Shown here piece after piece: positions 1-12,600 of a stretch of DNA of 64,000 nt; the stretch's first letter is position 1; every line of letters begins with the position of its first letter. This DNA comes from Lophius americanus (Eukaryota; Chordata; Actinopteri; Lophiiformes; Lophiidae): the NCBI GenBank assembly GCA_037951165.1, contig JBBDHG010000028.1:3726501-3790500 (forward strand), in the 5' to 3' direction. A program made the translations under genes and the position numbers. The notes beneath the pieces were generated by a model. It worked only from the letters and a program-made list of their open reading frames with translations. It was not told where the DNA came from and searched no databases.

Positions 1-54
1 CCATCAATCAAGAAAGACGATACATACATTTCATAACTTTTACAATGACAGTGC

Positions 55-58
<4 letters not shown>

Positions 59-96
<38 letters not shown>

Positions 97-104
97 GTGT
101 GTGT
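59..104. repeat. (TG)n/(CA)n microsatellite in a tsc2 intron
   Basis: About 23 dinucleotide units with one GC interruption. On the gene strand it reads (CA)n and begins about 10 nt after the tsc2 splice donor at 114/113. Confidence 0.97.
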
Positions 105-114
105 CTATACAGAC

Positions 115-3100
115 CTCGTAGAGTTGTCTGTTGGTACTAAGAACGAAGGACAGGATATGAAGCACTTTGATCCTTATCAAAGTGCGAGTCTCATTCCTTC
201 CAGAGGAACAGTGAAGGGAACAGAAGGGAAAAGAAGAGATACGACAGAGACAAACCATGAGGGGGAGTAAAGAACAAAGTGGGATATATGTTGGACAAAG
301 AAAATACCTAAACCGGGTCAATGAAATTTTAAATATCATTACAATTAATTTTGTGTACCTGAAAAATTTGTCCATGAGCCGATGAAGGCTCTGAATCCAT
401 CCGTCCTTGGCCGGCTGGATGGACTGAGCTCTGTACGAGATGAGGGTCAGCACTGATGCATCCTGTCACACACATACATGTACGTGCAACCCCAACAACA
501 CACACGATTAAGGTACGAAAAGAAAAAGCAGCGTGTAAGACAACCAAATGAGATACATAGAGTCCCTGAAAGAAGAAAAATCCCTTACAGGTCTCTTGTC
601 AGCACATTTCTCCACCAGAATGAAGAACTTCTCAGTGGAGCCATGGTAACCGTTCTGCTCATACAGCTCCTCTACTGTAGTCAGAAGCTCATAGACGATG
701 GCTTTCAACTCTGCACTGCCTATTGTCTGTCAAATCGGATCAAACAGATATCTTGGTCAAACAGAACACATATTTTACGATGTGTAGGTATTTGCACTTC
801 TGCCGGGAGAATTTGCGCACCTGGATCTGCTGAAGCAGTCGCTCTATGATTCCCAGAAGGATGTCCCAGGTGACCACCTGCAGCTCTTTGCCATACTTCT
901 TGATCAGTCTGGTGATGGAGAGGACGATTTCATAGGACACCACCTCATTGGCACTGGACATGGCCTGAGTAGCAGAAGACAGAGAGCAACTGTCAACACG
1001 AATATATAAAATTACCTTCATAGTTTTAAGAACAAACTTGTATCTTCTTAGTATTTACAAAAACATTTTTTCAGGAAATATGTTGTATCTTAAATAGGCT
1101 GAATATATTTTGGTTTTAACAAAATAAGAAAATTGTATGATCTTTACAAAACGTGGACCATCATTTTGGTGTTTCATTTGGAACATTTTGTGGACCCAAT
1201 GATTGATCACGAAAAAGCATTGGATTGTTTAATAATTGAAAGTTTGTCATAATATTAAAACTAAAATGTTTTCACTTCCTTTTATTAATAATTACACATT
1301 ACTTATGGTGGTATGCCATTGATGCAATAAGACTAAATCAGCCAAGATATGAGAGAAGATAATGAGAACATTCCTGCTGGACAAGAATTCATGTAGTGTA
1401 AGTGCATGTATGTGTGTTACCTTGTAGAAAGATGGCAGAACAAGTGTAGGTGTGTTTTTTAGGGCTGGGAGTCTATGGGCACCCCATAGTGCCATTCCAA
1501 CAAAGAATACCGCTCCTCTCAACAACGGTGCATCCTCCATGTAAACACTGGTGGAAGTTGCAGATGGTCAGGGAAACTCATTAATTATCATGACAACACA
1601 TTGCAATCGCAACGTACTATATGTTCAGAAATATGTCGAACTGCTCAAAGTGAGTATACCTCTCCTCCATTATGCGGCACATGGTGTAAATGGCACTGTG
1701 GCCGAGGTGAGTCCCCAACACCTTCCTCATTAGCTGGAAAAGCATACAGTATTGCCACGAATGAGAACAATAGAAGAGAAAAAGATCCCAGGAAGCAGTT
1801 ATAAGTAATGACCTTTCAATTCGGAATCTTCAGGTGAGTGTATTTGTGTTCACCTTCCAGCAGGATTCACAAAACTCCTTAACGTTGACAGTACGACAGA
1901 GTGTGATGATAAAGACCGTTAGAGAATCTGAGGGCAAACAGTTGTAGCACACTACCGCATCCAGTACTTGTAGTGCCACCTGGTAACAACACATAAACAC
2001 AGAGAGGAACATCTTTTTTTACAATGAAAACTTAAGCATTTTCCAGGTCATAATGTTAAGAGGTTTACATAAAACCTTTGTAAACCTCCATCTTAAATAT
2101 GATGTCATGCTGTCACATTGTAACCGGCTGGGTTAACATGGTCATTTTCCTTGTTCCGATTCAAATCATTTTGAAAGAATATTTCTGGTTGACTGTTAAC
2201 GTGAGTAGTGATCTAATTGGAAATGCTGGTTACATGCGCCGAAACGTCATTTGGAGGAGCTGTCCACAGCTGTGTGAAGACCGCAAAAGCGACCAATATA
2301 TGATGAGTTTTAGCATAAGATATGCATCTGTCATTTTTACTTCTGTTATTGTGGTTTTATTAAGAAACAGCTTGATAATAACTCAGGTTGACTTCTGTAG
2401 TGGGAACACGAGGGAGGGAGGAAGGAAGGAAAAGGTGTTCTTGTCAAAGCCTTGTGGGTACCGCTGAGTGGAGCGACTTTGACTAACCTTATGTCATCAC
2501 TATGTTGGCAAGGATTGAGTTATTAGTGAGGCCTTGTGTGGTGAACTCACAAGAAATGATAAGTTTACATAGGGCTGGTAGATTCTAGCTAAAATGAAAA
2601 TCAGCGATTTTTTGGCTTAGAATTGAGATCACGATTCTCTTCAGGATCTTCCCATTCAGTTTACATCATATTGCACTTTGTTATGTACATGAGAAATTAA
2701 AAAGCGGCAGGACCATCTGAATGTAGCACAGATAGATGTGTGCGTGCACTACAGGGTTAACTCCTACAGCTCTACAGTGAACATTTACAGTGCCGTGCAA
2801 ATGTATTGACCCCATTCCTGATTTCTTTTTTTGCATATTTTTCACACTTAAATGTTTCCGATCACCAAAAAAAATGTTTTATTATGAGACAAAGATAACC
2901 CGAATAAAGACAAAATGCAGTTTTTAAATGAAAAAAAGAAATACAAACCCACATGACCCTGGGTGAAAAAGTAATTGCCCCCCTTGTTAAATCAGGAGTA
3001 AACTGTGATTGACCTTATTTTTTGGAAAGCTGAGTTAAATTTGACTGGCCTCACCCAGTCCTGATTAATGCCAGACCTGCTGAATCAAGAGATCACTTAA

Positions 3101-6100
3101 ATAAAACCTGTCTGAAGTAGATTAAAAGAGCTCAAAAAGCAACACATCATGCTGCTATCCAAAGAAATTCCAGAACACAGAACCACAGTGAGAGCCATTA
3201 TCCACAAATGGAGAAAACTGGGAACAGTGAACCTTCCCAGAAGTGGTCGGCCAACCAAAATTATTCAAAGAGCGAATCAACGACTCATCCAGGAGGTCAC
3301 AAAAGAACCCAGAACAACATCTAAAGAACCACAGGCCTCACTTGCCTCAGTTAAGCTCAGTGTTCATGACTCAACCATAAGAAAGAGACTAGCCAAAAAT
3401 GGCATCCAGAGTTCCAAGGCGAAAACCACTGCTGACCAAAAATAACACAAATACCTTTCTGACATTTGCCAAGAAACATCTTGAGGATGCTCAAAGACCC
3501 CTCCAATGTGGCTGAGTTAAAACAATTCTGCAACGAAGAGTGGTCCAAAATTCCTCCATAGCGATGTGAAGACTAATTGCCAGTTATCGCAAATGCTTGA
3601 TCGCAGTTATTACCGCCGGGGGTGGCACAACCAGTTATTAGGTACAGGCGGCAATTACTTTTTCACATAGGGTCAGAAAGGTATGGATTTAAAAAAAAAA
3701 AAAAAAACAACAATAAAGATAAATAAGAATCATCATTTGAAAACTGCATTTTTTCATTACTCGGGTTATCTTTGTCTCATATTAAAAAAAATTTTTTGAT
3801 GATCTGAAACATTGAAGAGAGAGAAATATGCAAAACAAATCATCAAAGAAATCAGGAAGGGGGCAAATACTTTTGCACGGCACTATATGTCCAAGCCTGA
3901 TCGGAAGACTACTGACTGAAACAGGCCTGAACCCAGCAGATCCCCTGTTTTCAAGTCCGAACCCAACCGTGTCCGACTGTTAACACAGTTGAGCTATCAC
4001 ACAGTTGAGCTATCACACAGTTAAGCTATCACACAGTTAAGCTATCACACAGTTAAGCTATCACACAGTTGTTTTTACCATGATTTCCACTCGTCTATTT
4101 ACCTTGAGCTGTAGAGTAAATGACTGCAAAAGGTTGTGCAACCCGGTCAAGAGCAGGCCCCCAGGACAGCACAAGGAGGAACCCAAGCACCCCTCAAAGA
4201 GGGAGAGGAACCTATAACCCCTAGACCCCGCCCACCCGAGACCCAAAGGTCAGGCCTCAGGGTCTCAGATGGGACCGAGATGGGCGCGAGGCCTACGTTG
4301 GCCAAGTAGGCCCAACATCCATGAGAAAACCACGCACCTGAGACCTCCCAAGCCCCAAACACAGGTCACAACACCCCCCTGACATCAGCCCCGAGGGAGC
4401 CCACTGGTGACAACCCGGGAAAGGTTGACACCCCCCCACAGCCAGACAGGCCCCATGCCAAGAGTCAGAGCGGAGCCAGGAAATTTTTCTTTTATTTTTA
4501 AGGCTTTTTCTAATTTTATTTGGAATAAAGGGTTCAATGTAACCCCATTGTGGGACTAATAAAGGCTATCTTTATCTTTATCTTTACCTACTGATAAAAC
4601 AACATTACTGATAAAATACAGTAATCTTTCAGTATATCGGAAAACTTCTCTCTAAGCTTTTAGTATGATATTACTAACATCTGAAAGTAAAAAAGCACCT
4701 ACTTCTTCTGATTGGGGAAAATTTTGAAATGTTGTCACATTATCTTCCAGAACTGTGAGCCTTATCTGCACTACTGAATAATAATAATCAATCCTTCATT
4801 CATCACGTTACACAGTACATACATACAGTACAACGTTGTGAAATTTATCTCTGCATTTAACCCATCCCTGAGGCAGCAGTGGGCAGCCCCTGTAAAGAGC
4901 CGAGGGCTGAAGTTTAAGGGTCTTGATCACGGACCCACGGCATGTTGCGTCACGGGCTGGGCTCGAACCAACGTCTCCCGGTTGCAAGACAACTGCTCCA
5001 CAGACTACTAAAGCCACTCCATGACCTCAAAAATTCCCTGGTATGGGAATGTATTTTACTACCCGTGAACATAATAAAAAAGGTTGATTGATGGCTGTGA
5101 GCATTTACAGCAGAAAACTATCAAAATGCTTGCATGAAGTATGTGCTGATTTTTCTTTAGTTGACATGTGAAAGATCATCAAATCACAAATATTATTGCT
5201 ACAGTTTAGCAGAAGTCTCTTATATGAAGGAAAAAAGTAAATGCTTACCTCAATATCTGTTGAAGATGTTGTTCTATTACAAAGGAGACAGATTTTCCTG
5301 CAAAGAATGCAACAGATCAAGCAGTGAAGCATGTTGATAACATTTTCTAGAACACATAAAGCAGAACCATGTATATCTGTCTGTATCTCCGACATACTGG
5401 ACCATGATGGAGATGTTTTGGTCCAGGTAGCAGCTGTTGAACTTCACCAGATTTACAAGAACATGGAGAAAGTCGAAGGTTAAACCTATGTCCATCCACA
5501 GAAGGACAAAGCGTGCTGGAGGTGCAGAGAAAAATAGTGAGAAAAAAATAAAATGTGAATGAGGCGTGTACAATATATTACAAGCTTACTCGAAACAAAG
5601 CTCAGTTTAGCTTGGATCTCAATTACTAGTGCTTATTAGAAACCATAGTGGGTTAACAATAGGCCCTTGGATGCAAGGTTAATTTTCCAATGTTCTGTGC
5701 TCAAAATGCACTTGAAAGTGAATGACACAAAATGCAAATATTTTCCCTGCAAACATTAAGTCCATCTAGAAAAAGGTAACATATCGCGATTTGTGACTAA
5801 CCACATAGACAGTCACCATGAAGGGAATGAACAAGCACAACTAACTAAATAAGAAGTTCTCAATATCTATTATGAAGTCAGTTTAAAGGCTAGATATACT
5901 CTGCATCTAATGTTGCAAATCATAATCAAAGAACCTGTTAAAGTGAACCTGGCAATCACTGAGTTTCCTATTTAATGTGCCTTTACCTATATCCTCCTCC
6001 AGGTATGTGATGTCTTTCCCATTCTCTGTTAAGGCTTTGAAGACTTCCAGCCTATCAGACAGGTCGTCATGGCTTGGCTGATAGTCTCGAATCACCTTGA

Positions 6101-6761
6101 AAAAATAGGCCCTCAGAGGGCCGAGCCGTTCACCCTTTACATAAAAAAGTGAACATGGATTTAAGAAGAGGCAGGAACTATATTTAAATATTGTAGTTTA
6201 ATTTGTGTGCTATGTCTACATACTTGTCCCTGTATAATGGACCTGAGCAGCTGCAAGACAGCATGTCTGGCATCAGGTGGCTGCTCTGGAGACAGCATGT
6301 CCTCTACGGCTTTCCATACTGCCTCCACTGCATGCTGAAAAAAACAATGCATACTCACTGATTTAACCAACACAGAAACCTTCACATACTCCTGTATCAG
6401 ATATGTCACTCCCAGAACCGACTCACCTCTTCAAACTTTTTTGTTTTGGCAAGTTCACAGACGTGGTTCATTAAGCGAACACGGTTGCTCAGACCACAGT
6501 CTGGGTGAAGGTCCTGAGAAACATTAAGCCCAGGGCACGATGCAAAACATGATGAGAACACATTCAAACACGTGGTATGCTTGAATTTGCATGAACAAAC
6601 TCAGATTTTGAAATTATTTTCCCCACCTTGAGGATGTCAGTCGTAATGATGAACTCCGATGGCTTGGTTTCATTCGGTTTGCTCTGTGGTCTTGGTGTTC
6701 CTGGCCAAAAAATCCCCTTCACCTTGTCCTTGAAGCTCTCCTTGCTTGGCTGTTTATTCAT
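115..6761 (-). CDS. tsc2: tsc2 (tuberin), 5' part of gene, 13 coding exons, continues beyond left edge
   Basis: Tuberin forms the TSC complex with hamartin and restrains mTORC1 by acting as a GAP for Rheb in the cytosol and at lysosomes. Visible coding exons, 5' to 3' on the minus strand: 6761-6627, 6513-6427, 6334-6224, 6134-5987, 5515-5398, 5297-5249, 1979-1854, 1733-1660, 1547-1421, 964-821, 726-589, 462-359, 196-115. They have GT-AG borders, phases agree throughout, and they give 481 codons. The protein follows human tuberin residue for residue in many stretches, for example TPRPQSKPNETKPSEFIITT near the start and LVNLVKFNSCYLD, EDAPLLRGAVFFVGMALWGA and LISYRAQSIQPAKDGWIQ later. This is the alpha-helical N-terminal tuberin region that contacts hamartin; the C-terminal Rheb-GAP domain lies outside the window. 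The start codon exon begins at 6769 after a clear acceptor, so at least one upstream non-coding exon is expected. The 3.3-kb intron 1980-5248 is filled with transposons. The last visible donor (GTCTGT) is weak and abuts a CA microsatellite. Confidence 0.96.
2125..2290. mobile_element. fragment of a dispersed non-autonomous DNA element (same family as 49015-50110)
   Basis: The stretch combines the words TTCCGATTC, GAAAGAATATT, GTGAGTAGTGATC and TTACATGCGCCGAAA. They occur in the same order at about 49040-49150 in a longer element with inverted ends. No ends are recognised here, so this is probably a degraded end fragment inside a tsc2 intron. Confidence 0.4.
2570..2760. mobile_element. degraded hAT-type end, AGGGCTGG family
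   Basis: It starts AGGGCTGGTAGATTCTAGC and runs into alternating GATTTT and GATCACGATTCTC words. The layout resembles the ends of the element at 35180-36921 (TAGGGCTGGGCGG and, reversed, TAGGACTGGGTGATTCTGGC). Only one end is seen. It lies in the large tsc2 intron next to a Tc1 element. Confidence 0.4.
2788..3885 (+). mobile_element. Tc1/mariner-type transposon, internally deleted
   Basis: The left end CAGTGCCGTGCAAATGTATT and the reverse complement of the right end TAGTGCCGTGCAAAAGTATT match over roughly 80 bases. Both sides are flanked by TA (2786-2787 and 3886-3887), the Tc1 target duplication. The plus-strand reading frame at 3149-3445 encodes the paired-like helix-turn-helix DNA-binding part of a Tc1 transposase (AIIHKWRKLGTVNLPRSGRP, then a second HTH with DSTIRKRLAKNGI). 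It stops before the DDE catalytic domain. After it only about 100 bases resemble the family's C-terminus. The copy is therefore a dead or non-autonomous derivative. Confidence 0.85.
3983..4072. repeat. 16-bp tandem repeat, about 5.5 copies
   Basis: The unit is CACACAGTTRAGCTAT. The first copies carry G and the later ones A at the variable position. It sits in the large tsc2 intron, directly after the Tc1 element. Confidence 0.85.
4140..4586 (+). mobile_element. probable non-LTR retrotransposon 3' tail
   Basis: A C-rich segment quite unlike the AT-rich intron around it is followed by TTGTGGGACTAATAAAGGC and then a short (ATCTTT)n run. Fish LINE 3' ends commonly finish this way. No reverse-transcriptase motif is present, so it would be a heavily 5'-truncated copy. 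The family assignment is not secure. Confidence 0.45.
4820..5026 (-). mobile_element. tRNA-derived SINE
   Basis: Read on the minus strand from 5026, it opens with an A-box-like TGGCTTTAGTAGTCTGTGG. A B box, GGTTCGAGCCC, follows about 45 nt later, and then a non-tRNA body. These are internal RNA polymerase III promoter elements of a SINE head. The copy lies in a tsc2 intron. Confidence 0.65.
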
Positions 6762-6769
6762 AGCCCACC

Positions 6770-9690
6770 CTGTAAATGTGCCGTCCTACACAGGCTTGGA
6801 GAAAGAGTAACACACATTTAAGTAAGTTGGGGACATGCACATAGTTAGCTTGGATAATTACAAGCTAACATTTGGCTACGTTTATAGCGGTTACTGGTTT
6901 CACAATACACCATGGTTAAAATTGTGATTGTTCGCATGTGCATCTCAATTACTCCATAACTGCCTAACTCAACATCTCAACTATTCTCAGAACTACTGGT
7001 TGATAATTTCTTGCCGCCGACCATGAACAGGTTAACAAGGTTGGTGGCAGCATTACACCACCTGAAATGTTTCAGTATTTATTACACTGTTCCCCTGCTA
7101 CCCAACCGCAGAGGTAGCATTAAGATGGATTAATAGAATATATTTTCATGTAACCCTGGTGAGCAGAATTGTTGATATATATGAATAGTCTATTATCAGG
7201 TATGAAGAAGAATTATTAATATTTGTGAGAATAATTATATTGCACTGTTACACAGGGAAATTACATGATTGCCAAGTGTTGTAGATAAAGTTTTCCTCAA
7301 TATAGAAGTGATTCCCAGTTCGAGCCAAACTGGTGCCCCACTGTGTTTATACTCTCTATTTATTTTATTATTTTTGATCAAACATTGGACGTAAACCTGA
7401 AAACGGCTGGGTAATTCTCATCTGCAAACCAGAATCTAAGAGGCTCTCACCTACCCTTATCAATTTTGGAATATCGATGGGTTAAACTGAAAACGGAGAT
7501 TGAGAGGGGGCAGGTTTGGAGAACTCGATGTCATGTGGACTTGTCGGGAATAGAGGGGTAGGGAGGGAAGCACAACGATTGTTCTGTTTCTGATCAAAAA
7601 CAACATTTGCAACGATGTATGGTAGAATCCCACACGAGCAATCAATATCAGTGAACACCAGACAATATAAATATGGTATAAAAAAGATAAGAAATGTACA
7701 ATGGCGCTGCTGAACCGTTAGCTTTACAATGTCTGCCATGGGCTAGCACTTATGTGTGGCATTCACGGTCTAGCAGTTTACAAAATGACCCTTCCCTTCT
7801 CACCTTAACGGAGATGGTTTCATTCAGCTGTAGCGTCTGCCGTATGCAGCAAACACAGAGGTTTCCGTCTGTGCATTGAAATATGACTAATTACTGCTTG
7901 TTCCTGGCGAAGCTATGTCTGACACTCCTCAACCGGATGACACGTTCAAGCTTTGACAGGGGCACTTCCTACAAAAACACGTTTTGTTGCAGTGGCTCAT
8001 TGGAAATGTAGTTCTGTGTAAGCTAGCCCCAGTAGTCTCAAAGTATAGATTTAACGTTATGACAAATTAAACTTAACATTTTAGCAAATCAAGAACGCAA
8101 CAGTAAGATACTCTTCCGTTTCCCGACTGCTCCATTCAACAGTTTATTATTAGCATGGTAATGATATATAATGCAATGCGTCACAAGAGCTGAAACCTTA
8201 CCAAACGGTTAGCTAGCGGTTAGCTAGCCAAACACACTGACGATTATGAAGTTAGATTCGCATTGGGATAAAAGGCTGCAGTACAGCCCAGCTTCCGACT
8301 TTTGGAATAAGTTTAAATAAATCCTGTAATTTGATCACTTTTTAAAGTGCAAGCTTTGCATGTTTATCTTAGTGTAATTGTGCTTAGTGTAACATTGATG
8401 TAGTTAAATTGAGCAAAATAGGTTGCAAAATCTTGAGAAAGCTATAATTGGGCGCCTCACAAGGGTTTCCCAATGCTCTTTGAGGATAAATCAAATGCAT
8501 AGAATGAATTACACTTTGTCGTCCTGTATGTTTGTACTGTATATAACATAAGTGATGATAAACTGTTGACATTATTACAAAGATGATAATAATTATCATC
8601 ATAATAATAATAAAGGGTGACACATGGAAATCCCTGTGTGTTGAATCCTAAGCAACTGGATTTCTGTTTCAGCTCAAATACATTTCACATCTAATCCAAG
8701 AAGCTTCATCAGTTCTGAAGCATAGAAGAGGCTGTTATCGGAATTGGAAACAGAATCCAGGAAATAATGTTAAAAGACAAAAAAAATAGGTTAGGAACAT
8801 GGGATTTTCGTGATCAAGAGGACAATAGACTATGCTCTGCGTTCCTTTCTATTATATCATTTGATATAACTGTGAGCCAGATACTATACCACTAATGCCA
8901 GAGAACAGCAGTTACATTAGGTTACTAGCTTCTAGCCGGCTGAGCAGTCTGGCCCGCTGGCCTTTACGGCTGTGACTTCTGAACTTTTTCCATCCCATTC
9001 TTCGTGTAGGCTGAGCATTAGTACATTTTTGGAGTTTGAGCAACACTGATGAGATCAGTTTTGTGAATTAAGTCCAACACTGAACATCAGCTGAGTGAAA
9101 AGATATGTTCTGAATGAGTATTTTGGGAGTGAAAATCAACTCTGAAATGTTTAACACTGAAATCTTCTTACTCCAGTTTTTGCTGTATCAAATCACAGTG
9201 GATACCAGTTGCGGCTTTAATTTCTTACTTTATTTAACTTTATTACTTCATATTCTAGGTCTGACAACTAAATAAATCTCTTTTTTTCTTTCAAAATATA
9301 AAGGAGTACATCCCAATGAGCCCTTCCACTCTATGATTAGTATAGACCTGCGCATGCATTTAAAATCATATGCTTTGGTTTATATGTTTTAAGAAAGCCG
9401 TAAAAGTTGGTTCATAATCTTTGACCTCACAACTTTTCTAAATGTATTATTATCATCAATCATCATCACAAATGTACAATAAAACAAAAATTTGTAAATT
9501 TTCGAGTTTTCTCATAAATCAAATAATCTTGTAAGTATAATATTTTAAAATTATATTGAATTGTAAGGATAATTACTTACCATTAGCCAAAGTTCTTTAT
9601 TTGCACTTTAATTGTAATTATTAATCCATTATGTATTGAATGCAGCGGCTACCGATTCGAATGTGAAACTAACTTCAACCTCAGTTTCAC
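6770..9690. other. tsc2-nthl1 intergenic region / tsc2 5' non-coding part
   Basis: No coding exon is recognised here. The tsc2 ATG exon starts with an acceptor at 6769/6770, so the tsc2 first exon and promoter should lie somewhere in this interval. The stretch near 7700-8300 is less AT-rich and contains a repeated GGTTAGCTAGC word (8209-8228), but no promoter element can be fixed. In mammals TSC2 and NTHL1 are divergent neighbours with a short shared 5' region; here the two start codons are 2.9 kb apart. Confidence 0.5.
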
Positions 9691-12600
9691 ATGAGTATCG
9701 TTACTTGCAGCAAAAGGGTTGCTGATGTTTTGAGAATGTCCTCTCCATATTTCAATCGGAGCAGGTCTTCTACAACTCGGCGTGGATATCAAAGTGTTGT
9801 CTGCAACTCTGCGGCTTCTATCAGGTCCAAACTTACCAACCGACGGAGGAATTTGGATTCGGTTTCCTCTGAGGCGATGAAGGTAGAGGAGGCGAAGATT
9901 GCAGAGCTCGGACCCTTCTCGGCTGCCTCATCCATGGGTAAGGATTACGTTCGGCTAGAATATTCATGATCAAGGCATGTTTCTTTTCTAAAGTATATAT
10001 TTTTATATATTGGACTGGTGTGTCTGCGAACACGCATTTAATGTTTCTATGGATGTTTTGTTATCGTCGCTGTTTGACTCTAGCATTTTAATAGTGTCTG
10101 GCTCCTCAGTCAGTGGCGATCCTAGACTCTTGGGGGCCCGGGTAAAGAAGCCCGTCGATCCTAGACTCTTGGGGCCCGGGTAAAGAAGCCCGTCGATCCT
10201 AGACTCTTGGGGGCCCGGGTAAAGAAGCCCGTCGATCCTAGACTCTTGGGGGCCGGGTAAAGAAGCCCGTCGATCCTAGACTCTTGGGGGCCCGGGTAAA
10301 GAAGCCCGTCGATCCTAGACTCTGGGGGTCAGGAAAAGATGTCACTATCTGAAATTTACTGATGAAACTATTCATCAGCCTGCTCCACAACGATGAATCT
10401 GAGCATAGGCGGGTGGCTGATGAGTTTTTTATTCAGTGGTCTCACCCATCATCTCAGACCCTCATTAAGGGAATTGGTGTTGAAGTGGTAGAACAATATA
10501 GATACTTTGGTACAGTAAATTGACGACAACTTGAAATCTGATTTGAATTGAGATGTAATCTTTAAGAAGTAAAGTCAACATGTACTTTTGATTAATGAAA
10601 CATTTTTTTACAAAAAATCCGTCGACTTTTTGGGTCTGGGATGAAAACCACCGGAACCATACTGTAAAGGTGGCTGTTAAGATTATTGGTTTCCCACTGA
10701 CACAATACCCAAGAACTTTGCATGGCCATTTCTATACACAACTGTACAGTCACAAACAATAACAACATTTCAAAGTTGAATGTTAACGAAATAATGTTGA
10801 CTAAAAAGTTCCTGTTTGTTTCGGCCCACCAAATCATATTCATTCCAATTTATTTCATTCCATGTTTTTCAACGAGTTATCCACACCACTCCTGTAAAAG
10901 TTCAGTGTCTCCACAGGAAAACACCATATCAATGGGGCTACTGACTTGAGATGAGTTATTAGATCTGTAATAATGCTAATTAACAAACAAAACATCTTCC
11001 CATTTTACCAAATGACGGAATGTTTTCAGACTTTTCGTTCCTCTTTGTATTTGGATTTTATGAACCACTGCCGAATCTAAACATTAACTATCAGGCCAAG
11101 TCTGAATGCAGCTAGTTTCCTACAATTTGTGAATACCTCTACAAGAGTTTGTTTGAATGTCACTTATTTTGTTATTTTGTTTTAATACAGACTCTGTGTA
11201 TTGCCATCATACTGAAATGGATCTGATGCATCTTATTCCTCTCCTTTGAATTTCTCCCACAGTGCATCCAAAAAAAGAAACAGATGCTTTACCACTTTCT
11301 TCACACAGCTGCAGGAGGAAACAAATAAAGGTGGAATATGACAAGGATGACGGTGTAACACAAGTGAACACAGAGCACTGGGAACCTCCGGACTGGAAGA
11401 AGCAATTAGGATACATTCGGGAGATGAGAAGCAGCCGCGATGCACCCGTGGATTACATGGGAGCAGGCAAATGCTATGACACGCAGGCCCCTGAACATGT
11501 ATGTTTGTTTGGATTTTTCTGTCGTGTTAAGTTTCTAATATTCTTTTGTTCAAACAAATACATCTTGTTACTACTGTTAACACAGGTGAGACGTTTCCAG
11601 GTGCTGGTTTCCCTCATGCTATCCAGTCAGACAAAGGACCAGGTGACAGCAGCAGCTATGCAGAAGCTTCGAGCTCACGGCTGCACTGTAGAAAATATAC
11701 TTGCTACTAATGATGAAACATTGGGAAAACTCATCCACCCTGTTGGCTTCTGGAGGGTAATATAGAGGTCTCTTTATGCGTAAATTCACTACGCCAAATA
11801 AAATCCTTTTTGTTGCTCTCTTTTCCGTTATTGTTATTGAATGGTTTCTCCCATCCAATGTTCTCCAGACTAAGGTGAAGTACCTGAAGCGGACATGTGC
11901 AATGCTGCAGAAAGAGTTTGGAGGGGAAATCCCCGACAATGTTGAGGGGCTGGTCCGCCTGCCAGGAGTCGGACCTAAGATGGCTCACTTGGCTATGGAC
12001 ATTGCCTGGGACCGGGTGTCCGGAATTGGTGAGGATATTTGCATAGTTTTTTGCAACCAAAGTATAATAAATTTTCACTACTAGCTTAAGTCTGCTTGTT
12101 GCTAACTTTGGCAATCATCCGGTTTTCTCTGCCAGCACACATCCTGTTGTTGGAGAGATTTTCCTGACAGAAACAATTTGAAGAATTTGTTTTTTCATTC
12201 CAAATGTACTTAAAGCAATAGGATAACTATTTAAGGCCTATTTCTACTCACCAGATTCCCCCTAGTATGTGAACTCCTGTTGAAAAATAGCAATTAGGAA
12301 TTGATTGTTTGTTCTACTTGCTATTATTTTTTACCAATAGTCCAAAATTTTTCCGAAATTCATAGTTTACTACAACATGGAAAATGATAAGAAGATAATA
12401 GAAAGGTGTTATCAGGTAATATTTGGCAGGGGTGTTTAATGAATGACTGAATAATCAGTTTAATGTCCAAATAGTTTAGGGCTGCTTTGAGATAGACAGC
12501 TTTAATGCATGGTTACATGTCTTCAAGGAACCTGAGGCTGCAGCATAGAAAATCACAGAATGACTGGAAATAAAACAAACAGTCCAAATCTTCATGAATA

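Noticed and set aside
61..270. Open frame made of a Cys-Val repeat
   Set aside because: It is translation of the TG microsatellite and antisense to tsc2 exons.
4808..5017. 69-codon minus-strand open frame
   Set aside because: It lies within the tRNA-derived SINE and is not a gene.
11619..12114. Minus-strand open frames of 106 and 127 codons
   Set aside because: Antisense shadows of nthl1 exons 3 and 4.
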